From Leptospira ainlahdjerensis (GTDB lineage Bacteria > Spirochaetota > Leptospiria > Leptospirales > Leptospiraceae), in NCBI RefSeq assembly GCF_016919175.1, contig NZ_JAFFPU010000044.1, positions 27,501-91,500 of the forward strand: a stretch of DNA of 64,000 nucleotides, read 5' to 3'. The notes under the pieces are model-generated. The model searched no databases. It was not told where the DNA came from and worked only from the letters and a program-made list of their open reading frames with translations. Positions 1 to 9,703 of the stretch are shown here, in pieces (positions within the stretch are counted from its first letter, which is position 1; every line of letters starts with the position of its first letter). The translations under genes were made by a program, and so were the position numbers.

Positions 1-945
1 GTGGAAGAAGGCGACGTTCCAGCGTTATCCGCAGTGTACAGAGTGATCCAGCCTAAGATAAAGTTTGCGATTCCCGCGAGAGAAGATATCTTAAAGAAGA
101 ATTTTCTAATTAAGGAATTTCGTCCAAAAGGAACACTCAAATTGATCTTCGGGTTGATCGACAAGACGAACGTTATCCCCGTTTTTTTGAGATACATCGG
201 TTGTTTCCCCGTAAAACGTCCGTTTCGCGATAACGCGAGAGAACTGATCAAAAGCGGAGAGCTTCGAAACATGGTCGATCAGGAATGGAACACTCTCGTA
301 GAAAGGGTTCGTTCCGGAAGAAACTTATTCATGTTTCCGGAAGGAACCTTCAATCATGACGGCTATCTCAATCAGATCAAAAAAGGCGTCTATTACATTC
401 GGACCAAAATCAAAGACGTTCATTTTATTTCCTTTACGTTGACTTACGATTATATTTCCGCAAAAAAAACCCAAGTGCATATCGCGTACGGTGAGAATTT
501 CGACGTTTCCGAAGAGGCGACTAGCGACGAAGTCACAAACATCGTCAAAGAGAGATTAGGAAAGAATTACGTGGTTACTCCGGGAAATTTACTTTCTACA
601 ATTCTAATACGATTGGGAACGGATTCTTTTGTTGGAAAGGAGATTCTTCTCCAACGATTGCAGACTTTGGCTTCCGAGCTGAGAAAAAAAACCAAAGGAA
701 TTCACATATCCGGAAAATTGTTCACCTCTCATCTGGAAGACGCGTTTCAAAACATTCTTAGAAAAGGATTGGATCATAAGCTTCTGAAACTCGACGGGAA
801 CGGAAACGTCTCGGGAACGGATAAACTGATTCAGAAGGAAGGTGATACGAGGAATTTATTAAAAAAGAACGTTCTATTGTATCACGCTAATCAGCTGACC
901 TATCACAAACCAGAGTTGGAAAAAATTCTTCCTTCTCTTTCTTAA
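1..945 (+). CDS. PlsC-type glycerolipid acyltransferase, 5' end cut by window
   Basis: Reads in frame from the first base, so the true start probably lies upstream. About 314 residues are visible. The family signature FPEGTFNHDG near residues 112-121 corresponds to acyltransferase block III (usually FPEGTRS), which binds the glycerol phosphate acceptor. The catalytic HX4D block expected earlier in PlsC-family proteins is not visible, which agrees with a missing N-terminus. These enzymes transfer an acyl chain to a glycerophosphate or related acceptor at the inner membrane. The long C-terminal half beyond the acyltransferase core resembles no family I can name. Two unknown genes follow on the same strand after a 19-base gap, so an operon is likely. 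The exact acceptor cannot be told from sequence. Confidence 0.75.
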   Translation: MEEGDVPALSAVYRVIQPKIKFAIPAREDILKKNFLIKEFRPKGTLKLIFGLIDKTNVIPVFLRYIGCFPVKRPFRDNARELIKSGELRNMVDQEWNTLVERVRSGRNLFMFPEGTFNHDGYLNQIKKGVYYIRTKIKDVHFISFTLTYDYISAKKTQVHIAYGENFDVSEEATSDEVTNIVKERLGKNYVVTPGNLLSTILIRLGTDSFVGKEILLQRLQTLASELRKKTKGIHISGKLFTSHLEDAFQNILRKGLDHKLLKLDGNGNVSGTDKLIQKEGDTRNLLKKNVLLYHANQLTYHKPELEKILPSLS

Positions 946-964
946 TCAAGGAACTCAAATTAGA

Positions 965-1876
965 ATGGGATTTTGGAAACGTCTATTTTCGCCGAAAAGA
1001 GAATATCAAACCGCCGCAAAAGAATGGATCGAAGACACGGAGAGGGTTCAGAAAAGTCTGAACAGAAGTTTGGATTTTATCTTCAGCTCCACTTTGAAAG
1101 AACTTTTGCCGGAAAGACTTTCCATCTCTTTAGAGCCGATCGCCGGGATTCGAATTCCGGATGAAAAACTAAGAATCATTTTGCAAGGAATGGATGTTCA
1201 AGCCCTCCTTCCTTTTAACTCGGTTTCGGAAGCGATCAGTTTGGAAACACAGGAAGCGATTCTTGAATTGGCGACCGGAACGGTCGCCGCTCCTTCGAAG
1301 ATATTTTTGATGAAAATTCTCAATCAATCTCCGATTCAGGAAATGTTTTCCCAAGGGTTGGAAAAGATATTAGTAGAATTTAATAAGAAACTCAACCCTC
1401 TCGCTGGAGTTTTTCAAGCCGCCGGTTTTGAAAAACAAATCTCCGGTTTTTTAGGAACTCTTCTTCCGGGTTTTACGGAAAGGATGGCTGAAATTCTTCA
1501 TTCTTCCTCCGAAAGCGAAGCCGGAAAAATGTTGATTCGAGGCACGTTGAAAATTCTTTTTCAATCCGGATTTTCGGAGATGGGTCATTTGGAATCCACG
1601 GACTTAAGAAAACATCTGGAGAAGTTACGAGATGTCGCGGCAAAAGATCCACTTTTGGAAACGAGCATCGAGAAGTTCTACGAAAACTTAAGGGATTCCA
1701 TCCTCAATGAATACAGAGGAGAAACTCTGAAAGAATTTTTGGGTTATTCGGAAGAAGAATACGTTCGTTTTCGGGACAACGTTTCCAGGAACACGTCGGA
1801 AAACCTTCTTGTAATCCACAAACAAAAACCGCTGACTGGGCTTGTATCCGGACTTCTGGAGGATGTGCTTGGATGA
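965..1876 (+). CDS. Hypothetical protein, mostly helical
   Basis: A 303-residue protein with no signal peptide and no membrane segment, rich in Leu, Glu and Lys and probably all helical. I recognise no family. It lies 19 bases after the acyltransferase gene, and its stop overlaps the start of the next gene in an ATGA junction (1873-1876), so the three are probably co-transcribed and the last two translationally coupled. The ATG at 965 has an AAGGA about 13 bases upstream, which is a rather long spacing. Function unknown; the shared operon suggests a link to lipid or envelope metabolism, which is inference only. Confidence 0.7.
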   Translation: MGFWKRLFSPKREYQTAAKEWIEDTERVQKSLNRSLDFIFSSTLKELLPERLSISLEPIAGIRIPDEKLRIILQGMDVQALLPFNSVSEAISLETQEAILELATGTVAAPSKIFLMKILNQSPIQEMFSQGLEKILVEFNKKLNPLAGVFQAAGFEKQISGFLGTLLPGFTERMAEILHSSSESEAGKMLIRGTLKILFQSGFSEMGHLESTDLRKHLEKLRDVAAKDPLLETSIEKFYENLRDSILNEYRGETLKEFLGYSEEEYVRFRDNVSRNTSENLLVIHKQKPLTGLVSGLLEDVLG

Positions 1877-2667
1877 AAAAAGTGATCAACCAGATCGGGA
1901 AGGCTTTAGAATATCTTGATAAGTTGGGAACGGGAAAGTCTTTTCAACTGTTTCGATCTCTTGGATATGAAAAGTTATACTCTCTTTCCGAAAAAGTAGA
2001 TCACAAAACTCTTCTTTATATAAGTCAAAACCTGGACGAAAAAACAATCGTAGAATTCTTAAATCGAATTCCCGAAGAGACTTTGGTCGTCCTTTTGTCC
2101 ACGGTAAAGCCCGGAGATATTACATATTTTGCAAATAGCATCCCGATGGACGACTTGGTGTTGTTGTCCACTTCCCTTCCGGCGTCCGATATTGCAGAGA
2201 TGGCTCTTAAGACGGGAAAAGAATCTTCGGCTGAACTTTTAAAAAATATCGGTCCCTCAAAGTCGATTGCATTGTTAAAAGAAGTCGGAGTTCAGAATTT
2301 TATTGAATTATCTTTGCGGATTCCTCCGACCGAATTGATTCCAGTAGTACAAGAGTTAACCCCCGAACAATCCGGAATCTGGATTCGAAAGAGAGGGGTG
2401 GGAGATATCCCAAGGCTGATTCAGGCCTTCGGAGTTCAGAATCTCCTTTTGTTTTTAAGAACTCTTGGCTTTGAAAAAAACCTTCATATCATGGGAGTTC
2501 TGGGTTTGGAGGAATTGATCGAGTTGGCTTATACGATCGCCGGGATGAAACTTCCCGGGATCGTATCTTCTAAGAAAAAGTCGAAGAAAGCCGGAAAAAA
2601 CACCCCCAAGAAAAAAACAAAGAAGAAGACCGCGACCAAAAAGAAAAAGAAAATCAAGAAATTCTAA
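1873..2667 (+). CDS. Helical-repeat protein with Lys-rich histone-like tail
   Basis: A 264-residue protein whose start overlaps the previous stop (ATGA). Residues about 30-225 look like short helical repeats with recurring LLxxVxPxDI-type units, somewhat like the superhelical N domain of MgtE magnesium channels, but no channel domain follows. The last 35 residues are almost entirely Lys with Ala, Thr and Pro, resembling the basic tails of histone H1-like bacterial proteins. Such a tail could bind nucleic acid or acidic phospholipid. No signal peptide. The repeat comparison is by eye and weak. Last gene of the acyltransferase operon. Confidence 0.65.
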   Translation: MKKVINQIGKALEYLDKLGTGKSFQLFRSLGYEKLYSLSEKVDHKTLLYISQNLDEKTIVEFLNRIPEETLVVLLSTVKPGDITYFANSIPMDDLVLLSTSLPASDIAEMALKTGKESSAELLKNIGPSKSIALLKEVGVQNFIELSLRIPPTELIPVVQELTPEQSGIWIRKRGVGDIPRLIQAFGVQNLLLFLRTLGFEKNLHIMGVLGLEELIELAYTIAGMKLPGIVSSKKKSKKAGKNTPKKKTKKKTATKKKKKIKKF

Positions 2668-3070
2668 TATCCTCTTATTTTCCTTTCCAAATAATCCGAA
2701 TTCTCCTCTCGATTTTCTCCGGGAATAAGGAAACAGTCACTTGCGAGAGTCGCGATCAAAAAGGTTTGTCGAAGAGTTTTCGGAAATCCTATCCCTAAAA
2801 ATAAAAACTCGCACTTCTGCTTTCTGCTTTCTGCTTTCTGCTTCAAAGAAAGAATTAAGAAACCGTAAAACAGTTCGATGCTTTAGTAAAAAAAGAAGGA
2901 GTTGTCGGAGGATAAAAAGCCTTCGAAACACCGGATTCTTCATTTTGCATTTTCCGTTTTGCGAAAATGCCATTTTTCTGTTTTTAAAAAAATTTCGAAT
3001 TCAGGATAAAATATTTCTTCTTTGCTTTGAAAAAAGCGTCTTTGTATCTTAAAAAAGAACCGTATTGGGT
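2668..3070. other. Gene-free gap with heptamer repeat and hairpin
   Basis: About 400 bases without a convincing gene. It contains a short tandem array of TTTCTGC and a possible hairpin with arms GCATTTTC (2947-2954) and GAAAATGC (2963-2970) followed by T-rich sequence. The open frames here are low-complexity and overlap on both strands. Confidence 0.5.
2815..2844. repeat. Short tandem repeat of TTTCTGC
   Basis: Three exact TTTCTGC units (2821-2841) preceded by TTCTGC and followed by TTC. A seven-base unit is not a multiple of three, so copy-number change would shift any frame read through it, but I see no credible gene here. Confidence 0.85.
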
Positions 3071-3607
3071 ATGGAAATGCTTTCAATCCGGTCCGATCAA
3101 TTCATAGAGTCAGCTCTCGTAGAAAGAAAAGAGGATGTTGTTACAATTCTTATTCCTGAAACCGAATATTTTGCACTGGATCCAAAAGCCCAGAAGGATC
3201 TCAAAAAGAAACTCCCTCACCTCTTACGAAAATACGGAAAATATCTGGCCGGTGCCTCGCGGTTGAATGATAAGGCCGGAAAAATTCTTTATCAGAAGAA
3301 TCAAGGCAAAATGAAAAGAATCAACTTTCGAGTAGAATCCGGAATGTGGAATATTTTAGGAATACTTTCCTTGAGTCACGGGGTTTCTCGGTGTTTTCCT
3401 TTTAACTATATGTTGACTTTGGATTCTTTAGAAGTCGGAGATTCTATTGTGGAAACGATGAATGCGGGAGCTCCCACATTTCACCGGGTTTACAGCTTTA
3501 TCTGGCAATTGGATCTGCAAAGCAAAAGGATTTTCAGACGCTTAGAGTTCACCCCGAACCCGATTTCTCCGATTTTTTATGGGATGTATTGGTCAAAACC
3601 CTCCTAA
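3071..3607 (+). CDS. DUF1564-type Leptospira protein (copy 1)
   Basis: About 178 residues. Shares long blocks with the gene at 18296-18835: KKLPxLLxKYGKY, GVSRCFxFNYxLxLD, PTFHxxY and RLEFxPNP. This matches my memory of DUF1564, a family expanded in Leptospira and of unknown function. There is no signal peptide and the protein is basic in its first half. ATG 3071 is used; a TTG two codons upstream (3065) is the alternative and neither has a strong ribosome binding site. The basic N-terminal half followed by a conserved Cys-containing core might suggest nucleic acid binding, but this is unproven. Confidence 0.75.
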   Translation: MEMLSIRSDQFIESALVERKEDVVTILIPETEYFALDPKAQKDLKKKLPHLLRKYGKYLAGASRLNDKAGKILYQKNQGKMKRINFRVESGMWNILGILSLSHGVSRCFPFNYMLTLDSLEVGDSIVETMNAGAPTFHRVYSFIWQLDLQSKRIFRRLEFTPNPISPIFYGMYWSKPS

Positions 3608-3682
3608 AAACCCAAAAATACCAAACATTTAAAAAAATCAATCCGTGTTGCAAAAAGAATCGATTGCGACCGAGAGCAAAAA

Positions 3683-4351
3683 TTACTCGGAAGAATCCAA
3701 ATTCTTTTTCGCCTTCATCAATTCTTCCTTCCCTTTCTGAATCGCCAACAAACGCTCTTGAATCACATTCAAAGAAGAATCCGGATAGTTTTTCTGCGAT
3801 TCTCTAAAAAACTTCAGACTGTATTCTAAGATTTCTTCCATATCATTGGATTTTTTGATTTTGGAATCCAAATAGAATTTCATCTCAGGCTTTTCAACCT
3901 CTCTCCCTTCCAACAAGGCGGTCCGAATCTCCAACATTCTTTCTTCGTCTCTCTTTTTCTTTTCCTCTTCTTCCTTTGTCAATTCTCGAGGAATCATACT
4001 GTTGCCTGGGAAACGATCAGCCAAAGGTTTGACCTTTAAAATCACTTCCTTTCTCAACCTTTCTCTTTCTGCCGGAGAAAGGTCAGAATAGCCGCCCCCC
4101 GGGGGGGCGTCCTCTGTGGAAACCTCCTTGGAACCGGCCTCCGGATTCTCCACAACTCCCGATTTCGAAAAATCTAAAAAGTTCCCCGACTCAAACAACG
4201 AACCCTCGTCCTGAACGACAGTATTTCGGCTCAACCCGCTCTTTAGTTTTTCATTTTCTCTTGAGAATCGGTTTTCTCCTTCCGAACAAACGAGATAGAT
4301 CAGAAACACGATTACGATTCCAAAAATCGAATAAAGAAAATACTTTTTCAT
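3683..4351 (-). CDS. Membrane-anchored hypothetical protein
   Basis: 222 residues. One hydrophobic segment near residues 5-22 is followed by a Cys at the membrane exit (YLVCSEG); the residue before the Cys is Val, which fits poorly even with relaxed spirochaetal lipobox rules, so a membrane anchor is more likely than a lipoprotein. The rest is highly charged and probably coiled coil. Its start overlaps the stop of the upstream sensor kinase by four bases, so the two are likely co-translated and may work together, for instance as an envelope partner for the soluble kinase. Confidence 0.65.
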   Translation of the reverse strand: MKKYFLYSIFGIVIVFLIYLVCSEGENRFSRENEKLKSGLSRNTVVQDEGSLFESGNFLDFSKSGVVENPEAGSKEVSTEDAPPGGGYSDLSPAERERLRKEVILKVKPLADRFPGNSMIPRELTKEEEEKKKRDEERMLEIRTALLEGREVEKPEMKFYLDSKIKKSNDMEEILEYSLKFFRESQKNYPDSSLNVIQERLLAIQKGKEELMKAKKNLDSSE

Positions 4352-6645
4352 TCTGTCTGCAACGGTAAAAAGATTCTAAAATTACTCCCACCGTTCACCC
4401 TAGATTCCAAAGTGATTTCACCGTTCATTTTGTGTAAAATGGTTCTCGATATGGAAAGTCCCAAACCGGTTCCCCCGATTCTTTTATTTCTATCGTTCGG
4501 GATTCGGAAGAATCGTTCGAATACCTTCTCTACATATTTCGGATCGATCCCGACTCCCGTATCCTTGATGTTAATTTCCAGTTTTCCCGCTCCGGATTCC
4601 ATCATCTTGATCTCGATCCTTCCCCTCTCCGTATACTTGATTGCGTTCACAAAAAGATTCGTGATCACTTGCGAGAATTCAAAACGGATTCCCCTTATTT
4701 TCAATTTTTTTACCGCTGAAACTTCCACTTCCAATCCTTTCTCTTTTGCAGAAGGCCCGTTCGAATAGACAACTTCTTCGATCACCAAAGCGGGATCAAA
4801 ATTCTCCACCAATCCGGAATTCTCATCTCCGCTCACTTCCTCAAACTTCAACAAGTTTTCGATCAGATGATTCAATCGTTTGATGTTTTTTTCGATCACG
4901 TCCAACATTCCGCTCTGATCTTTGGAAAGCGAAGAATTCAACTCGTTTCTCAAAAGTTCAAAATAACCTTGAATATTCGTCATTGGGGAACGAAGCTCAT
5001 GACTGATATTCGAAATGAATTCGTGTTTCGCCTGTTCGATTTCTTTTTTTTCGGAATCAAACAGGATATGAACCTGGTAGATTTTTCTAGCCCTCTCAAA
5101 CAACGCGGTGATACTTAACGAAACCTGCATTTCGGATTTATCTTTCAATCTCATCCTAGCCTGGTCCACTCTCAACATCGTCTCCGCAGATCGATTCGGA
5201 GAAGACCACTCGCTCATCTCGCTCAACCCCGGAAACAAATCTTCCAAGGTCAGATTGTTTACGTTGTCCTTGCTATAACCGGTCAAACTTCGGAAATTAT
5301 AATTCCCGCCGATCAAAGCCCCGGAAATGGAATCCAGTAGAATCACCGGAATCGGTGAAAATTCAAACAGATAATTGAATCGATCTTCGGAAAACTGAAG
5401 TTCCATAGACCGTTTATCCATCTCCAGCCCCTGCATCATCAAAACATTATCAATCGCTAAATTATGAATTTCTTTTGCACGAATCTCTTGAAAAAGATAA
5501 TCCAACATCGAGTTGATTCCGGTCCGAATCGCCGAAGCAGTCCCTTTGAGCGGAAGAATCGGCATACGCGCCGTTTTTTTAGAATAGTATATATTGAGCA
5601 CGAGATTCTGTAGATCTGTCACCAAGTCCCCGAGTTCTCTTCTTTCTCCGGCCTTTCGTAAAAGAAGACTCGATTCATTCTTGTTGCTAAACTGCTCCTC
5701 CATCAAAGCCGTCTTTCTCGCTTTCAAAGCCTCCGGATATTGAGGAATCGGATCCTTTGCAGCGATCTGCAGAGCTTCCATAAGAACCGGAGGCGGCTCC
5801 GTTAGGTGTTCCATAGATCTCCAAAAAATTCTTCCTAAATACTCCAGCTCTTCAGGATCAGCGGAAGGAGAAAGCATCTCCTTTAGATCCTGAGAAGGTT
5901 GTTTGAAAAAATAATGCAGTTGCTCCGCTTCGATCTTGAATTCGGGAACACTTTCGTGAATCGCGTGATCCGTCGACTCGTTCGTATTTTCGATCAGGGA
6001 TTGAATCGCCCTTGTTACCGCGCTCTGAACCTTTTGAATTCGGTCCGGATATGTTTTTGCGAATTTACCGCTAAACGCGAGCATATTGACCGGAAGGCGA
6101 TACGGCGGAAGATCCCTTCCGTCCGAAATTCTAAATCCATTGTTTAGAAAATGAGATTCCTGAACGGAACCGATCAAACCCAATGTGTTTGTCTGGGAGA
6201 ATTCGTATTCTAAAAGATAGGATCTTGAAGAAATGTAGGCGCAGCTGATTTTTTTTCGAAACTTGCTCGATCTCAGAAATTCTTGAGCGAGAAGTTTGTC
6301 TACAGATGTATTCTGTAAAACCGGAATCAAATACGGAGTACTGTCCAGAATCGAATCCGTACTGGAATTGTATCTCGAATAAAACGAATGAATCATTCTC
6401 GAAAGAATCATTCCCCGGTAAATGGATTTGTTCGGGGCCGTTCTTTTGAGATGGAGGTCCAACCAAGTCGTAAACGGGATTTCTCCCACTTCGATTTTTC
6501 CGGTACTCAAAAAGGCTAATATGGCGTCGTAGTTTTCGAGAATCCGGATCTGCACTTGAATGCCTTCTTTTTCAAAAAAGCCCCGGGATTTTGCATATAG
6601 AATGGGGAACGCGGAAATTCTGGAAGTGATGGCAATTTCAATCAC
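4348..6645 (-). CDS. Histidine kinase with N-terminal NMT1/THI5-like binding domain and PAS
   Basis: 765 residues. Residues about 1-215 resemble the NMT1/THI5/SsuA-type periplasmic binding fold (opening with [21 protein letters not shown], then a GEIP turn). A PAS-like domain lies near 425-530. The C-terminal 225 residues form a kinase: H-box SHELRSP with phospho-accepting His near 549, N-box NLFVNAIKY near 663, DTGVGI near 695 and GGTGLGLS near 724. No signal peptide or membrane helix is visible, so the substrate-binding fold appears to face the cytoplasm. NMT1-like domains bind small metabolites such as pyrimidine precursors or sulfonates, so direct metabolite sensing is the natural inference. 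No response regulator is adjacent; the nearest orphan candidate in this window is at 17129. Confidence 0.8.
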   Translation of the reverse strand: MIEIAITSRISAFPILYAKSRGFFEKEGIQVQIRILENYDAILAFLSTGKIEVGEIPFTTWLDLHLKRTAPNKSIYRGMILSRMIHSFYSRYNSSTDSILDSTPYLIPVLQNTSVDKLLAQEFLRSSKFRKKISCAYISSRSYLLEYEFSQTNTLGLIGSVQESHFLNNGFRISDGRDLPPYRLPVNMLAFSGKFAKTYPDRIQKVQSAVTRAIQSLIENTNESTDHAIHESVPEFKIEAEQLHYFFKQPSQDLKEMLSPSADPEELEYLGRIFWRSMEHLTEPPPVLMEALQIAAKDPIPQYPEALKARKTALMEEQFSNKNESSLLLRKAGERRELGDLVTDLQNLVLNIYYSKKTARMPILPLKGTASAIRTGINSMLDYLFQEIRAKEIHNLAIDNVLMMQGLEMDKRSMELQFSEDRFNYLFEFSPIPVILLDSISGALIGGNYNFRSLTGYSKDNVNNLTLEDLFPGLSEMSEWSSPNRSAETMLRVDQARMRLKDKSEMQVSLSITALFERARKIYQVHILFDSEKKEIEQAKHEFISNISHELRSPMTNIQGYFELLRNELNSSLSKDQSGMLDVIEKNIKRLNHLIENLLKFEEVSGDENSGLVENFDPALVIEEVVYSNGPSAKEKGLEVEVSAVKKLKIRGIRFEFSQVITNLFVNAIKYTERGRIEIKMMESGAGKLEINIKDTGVGIDPKYVEKVFERFFRIPNDRNKRIGGTGLGLSISRTILHKMNGEITLESRVNGGSNFRIFLPLQTE

Positions 6646-6750
6646 AGACGGCAGTATTTACCGGGCTTTCAATTTATCAAGAATCCCTTGATTTTTCATC
6701 AAAAAGAAAAAAAGGTCATCCTTTTTGAAAATTCTTCCGAGAGACATAAT

Positions 6751-7350
6751 ATGAGGATCGAAGAACTTCCCACTGTCCAATCCATCCTGAATCGCATTCG
6801 TGAGATCGAAAGCCTCCCGAATCAGTTTGTCCGGGAAACACCGGCTCCCAATCGACAGAAGACGCCTGCTTTGGATTTCGATTCCATTCTTCAATCCGCG
6901 CAAGAAAAAACGAATCCGGTCTCCGATGCGGAATCCTGGAGAAACGTCAGAGGCGAACTCAAAGGTCTCGAACCGACCCTGGCAGAAATCATCCGTAAAG
7001 AATCGGAAAAAAATCATCTCGATCCCACTCTCGTTCAGAGCGTCATCAAGGCGGAATCCGGATTTAAGACAAATGCGGTTTCTCCAAAAGGAGCAATCGG
7101 TTTGATGCAGCTCATGCCTTCGACCGCAAGTCTTCTCGGGGTGGACGATCCTTCCGATCCGGCCGAAAACGTTGCGGGCGGAACAAAATTCTTAAGCGAT
7201 CTCTTAAACAAATATAAGAATTTAGATCACGCTCTCGCAGCTTACAACGCAGGTCCCGGCGCGGTCGATCGTTACGGCGGAATCCCGCCTTACAAAGAAA
7301 CTCAAAAATACGTCGCAAAGGTCAAAAAATTCTACGAAGAAGCTCAGTAG
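6751..7350 (+). CDS. Lytic transglycosylase (SLT domain)
   Basis: 199 residues from ATG 6751, which has GAGAG just upstream; the frame stays open to 6688 but those codons look like leader sequence. The C-terminal 120 residues form an SLT goose-lysozyme-like domain: catalytic Glu near residue 102 in KAESGF, then [16 protein letters not shown], and [15 protein letters not shown] near the end. These enzymes cleave the MurNAc-GlcNAc bond of peptidoglycan, leaving 1,6-anhydro ends. No clear signal peptide is seen, so export may be by another route, as for rod-type flagellar muramidases. The last seven bases overlap the 3' end of the convergent Cys-rich gene. Confidence 0.85.
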   Translation: MRIEELPTVQSILNRIREIESLPNQFVRETPAPNRQKTPALDFDSILQSAQEKTNPVSDAESWRNVRGELKGLEPTLAEIIRKESEKNHLDPTLVQSVIKAESGFKTNAVSPKGAIGLMQLMPSTASLLGVDDPSDPAENVAGGTKFLSDLLNKYKNLDHALAAYNAGPGAVDRYGGIPPYKETQKYVAKVKKFYEEAQ

Positions 7351-7694
7351 TATTTTCTGACCTCGGTCTCAAGACATCCGGTTACCGTTTTACAACTCGC
7401 GGTTTCGACTCCGGAAAGACAGACTTGCATCTTATCAAAGTGTTTTCGACATCCTCGAAGACAGGAATTTTCGATCTTTGCGGCTTGTTCTTTGTCGACG
7501 ATTCCCGGAAACATTTCGGATACACATCCAGTGAGTTTCGTACAATACGTTAGACACACTCCCTTCGACTCTTCGGAATAGTAATCTTTCGTGCGAATTA
7601 CCCTTCCGTATTTTACGAACATCACGCCGAACATCAAAATCAACAAAACATAAACCGGAGCGTAACGAATCAAATGTCGAAACGCCGAATTCAT
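7344..7694 (-). CDS. Small Cys-rich membrane-anchored protein
   Basis: 116 residues: one membrane helix near residues 12-28 and a soluble domain with eight Cys in paired spacings ([13 protein letters not shown], then [25 protein letters not shown]). The pattern suggests four disulfides in a periplasmic helical fold. It resembles Cys-rich families I associate with Leptospira, but I cannot give a firm name. It overlaps the upstream glycosyltransferase gene by four bases (ATGA type), so the two form an operon. Role unknown. Confidence 0.7.
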   Translation of the reverse strand: MNSAFRHLIRYAPVYVLLILMFGVMFVKYGRVIRTKDYYSEESKGVCLTYCTKLTGCVSEMFPGIVDKEQAAKIENSCLRGCRKHFDKMQVCLSGVETASCKTVTGCLETEVRKYY

Positions 7695-9445
7695 TTCTGC
7701 CCCGTTTTCGAATTTTCGGAAAGAATCGTTTCGGAGCTGTAGAGCCGGATTCTATCATACCAATCCTGGTGTATTAGAATTTCCTGAATTCCCAGATCTC
7801 GTTTCCAAATCGACCATGACTGCGCGGGCGTATAAACGTTCGGAAGATCCACTTTTGTTCTGTAAACGACCACGTCCCTCTTTCCGTCCATACAATTCAG
7901 ATTCGCCCCGGGTAATGAATGTTCCACTTGTGCGGCAGGAAGCGCATTTTTAAACGTCAACGCCACCCAAGGGTTTTCGGACACGATACAGAGATTTTTA
8001 CTTTCTTGAATTCTTCCGTTCAAAGGTACGTCGGGCAGATTTACGGAAGGAATGAGACTCAATTGTAGATAGAGCATAAATCCGGTTCCGAGAAGAAGCA
8101 TTATGGAAGTCTTATATACAATTGTTTTCTTTTCCGGGATCATCCAGAATGCCCCCAAAAGATTCGCAAAGCCGACCCACAACAGATCCGTCCACGCTTC
8201 TTGTCCGGAACGAAAATCCAAAAGAATTTTCCCGAGCCCAAGAACGATGGAAACCACGATCAGAAATAAAAAGTTTCTGGAAAGAGGCCCTGACAACGAG
8301 GATTCCCGTTCTCTTCTGGAAAAATACAATCCTACGCCGATAAACGCGAGGGGTATCAACGGAAGAATGTAGTAATAATCTTTTCGATTCGGCAATTCGT
8401 GTATTATGGAAATCGCAACCGTTGAAAAAATAAGGGCCCTGCCTATCATTCCCCCGAAAACGAACGTCGATTTAAGAATCGCCTTCGACATCGTCTCCAA
8501 AAGAAACGGTGTAAATGGAAGACAGTACAGGACCCACCCCAAAAGGATAATCAACTCATTTTGATTCGTAGTAGCAGTCGAAAATTTTCCCAAGTTCTCG
8601 GTGAAGAAGAATACTTTGATAAACGTGTTTCCCGCCGGAGAAAGCGAAGTCAGAATTCCTCCCCAAAGCGCGAGAACTCCGAGCGAAATCGTATGGAATA
8701 AGATTTGATCCGATATCATTCGGATAAATCTTTTTTTTCCGGACCATTCTCCCGTTGAACGAAATTGAAATACGTGAAGAAAAGCCCAACCGGCGAGTAA
8801 CGTTCCTGAATAAACCTGAAACAAAGGCCCCTTTACCAAACACGCAAAACCGGATACGATTGCGGCCGCCGCCAAATAGGAACGGTTTCTTTTTTTAAAA
8901 AATAGGAGCAAAAGAAATGTGGAAAGTGTCAGAAGAAAGGTCATCAGCGCTTCCATCATCACAAGCCTGGAAAACTTAAAAACCCCGAGAGTTAATAAAT
9001 AGCCGGAAGAAAGGATCGCCGAATAGATCGCTGCGGCTTTGAACAAACGAAGCGCAAAGTAGATCAGAATTCCCGTTCCCGCAAAAAGAATCAGGGAAGG
9101 AAGTCTTTCCGCGGCGAGGCTCATTCCAAAAATCAAATCGGATGCGATTCCGGTCCAAAAGAGGACGGGAGGTTTGTATAAATTCATGATTCCTTCGAAT
9201 CTGGGAAAAAGGATTTCCCCACTCTGAATACTCTCTCGGATCGTCGCGATATGCATCTCCTCGTCTCCCTGAGGAAGCACCGCTCGAGATCCTATATTTG
9301 GGAACAAAAGGAGCACAGAAATCACAAAGAGAACCGCCGCTATCAGAAGATCTCTTCGCGTAGAAGAAACCTTTTGTAAAGATTCTTCTTGCAAAAAACT
9401 GGAAACGCGAGATGAACCGGCCTTTCGAGAAGAATTTTCTGCCAT
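7691..9445 (-). CDS. GT-C family glycosyltransferase (ArnT/PMT-like)
   Basis: 584 residues with about ten or more membrane helices. After a basic N-terminus and the first helix, the loop carries PQGDEEMHIATI near residues 58-69, placing an acidic pair in the first periplasmic loop as in dolichyl-phosphate-mannose and undecaprenyl-phosphate sugar transferases (PMT/ArnT, GT39/GT83). A KPPVLFW motif, typical of ArnT-like proteins, follows near residue 91. Such enzymes move a sugar from a polyprenyl phosphate donor to protein, lipid A or glycolipid on the periplasmic face. The acceptor is not predictable. It heads a two-gene operon with the Cys-rich protein and is divergent from the TetR gene. 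Confidence 0.8.
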   Translation of the reverse strand: MAENSSRKAGSSRVSSFLQEESLQKVSSTRRDLLIAAVLFVISVLLLFPNIGSRAVLPQGDEEMHIATIRESIQSGEILFPRFEGIMNLYKPPVLFWTGIASDLIFGMSLAAERLPSLILFAGTGILIYFALRLFKAAAIYSAILSSGYLLTLGVFKFSRLVMMEALMTFLLTLSTFLLLLFFKKRNRSYLAAAAIVSGFACLVKGPLFQVYSGTLLAGWAFLHVFQFRSTGEWSGKKRFIRMISDQILFHTISLGVLALWGGILTSLSPAGNTFIKVFFFTENLGKFSTATTNQNELIILLGWVLYCLPFTPFLLETMSKAILKSTFVFGGMIGRALIFSTVAISIIHELPNRKDYYYILPLIPLAFIGVGLYFSRRERESSLSGPLSRNFLFLIVVSIVLGLGKILLDFRSGQEAWTDLLWVGFANLLGAFWMIPEKKTIVYKTSIMLLLGTGFMLYLQLSLIPSVNLPDVPLNGRIQESKNLCIVSENPWVALTFKNALPAAQVEHSLPGANLNCMDGKRDVVVYRTKVDLPNVYTPAQSWSIWKRDLGIQEILIHQDWYDRIRLYSSETILSENSKTGQK

Positions 9446-9703
9446 TTTGCATCCTCTTTTTATGTAATTGCTTACTTACTTATTGCAATCCTTTTCAATC
9501 GATCAAAAAATGACAATCTAGATTATAATTGAGAATTTAAAAAAGAAAGGTTGGGTCTGATTGAAAGGATACTCAATTCTACGGAGTCTCATTCAACCAA
9601 ACGTACGTTAGTGTAAGCTTCTTTCTAAAACGCTTGGAATCAAGGGATTCTCTGGAAATAATGAGTGGACACTCCGCTCAACGCAACTTTTATAGGGATC
9701 AAA
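9446..9703. promoter_or_regulatory. Divergent regulatory gap upstream of tetR-type gene
   Basis: Shared 258-base upstream region of the glycosyltransferase (minus) and the TetR regulator (plus). It contains ATTGC (9467-9471) and GCAAT (9485-9489) flanking repeated CTTA units (9471-9482), a partly symmetrical AT-rich site that could be a TetR operator. No direct evidence of binding. Confidence 0.3.

Noticed and set aside
2741..3052. 103-codon open frame over the heptamer repeat
   Set aside because: Low complexity, overlaps opposite frames of similar length, no ribosome binding site, and reads through the TTTCTGC repeat.
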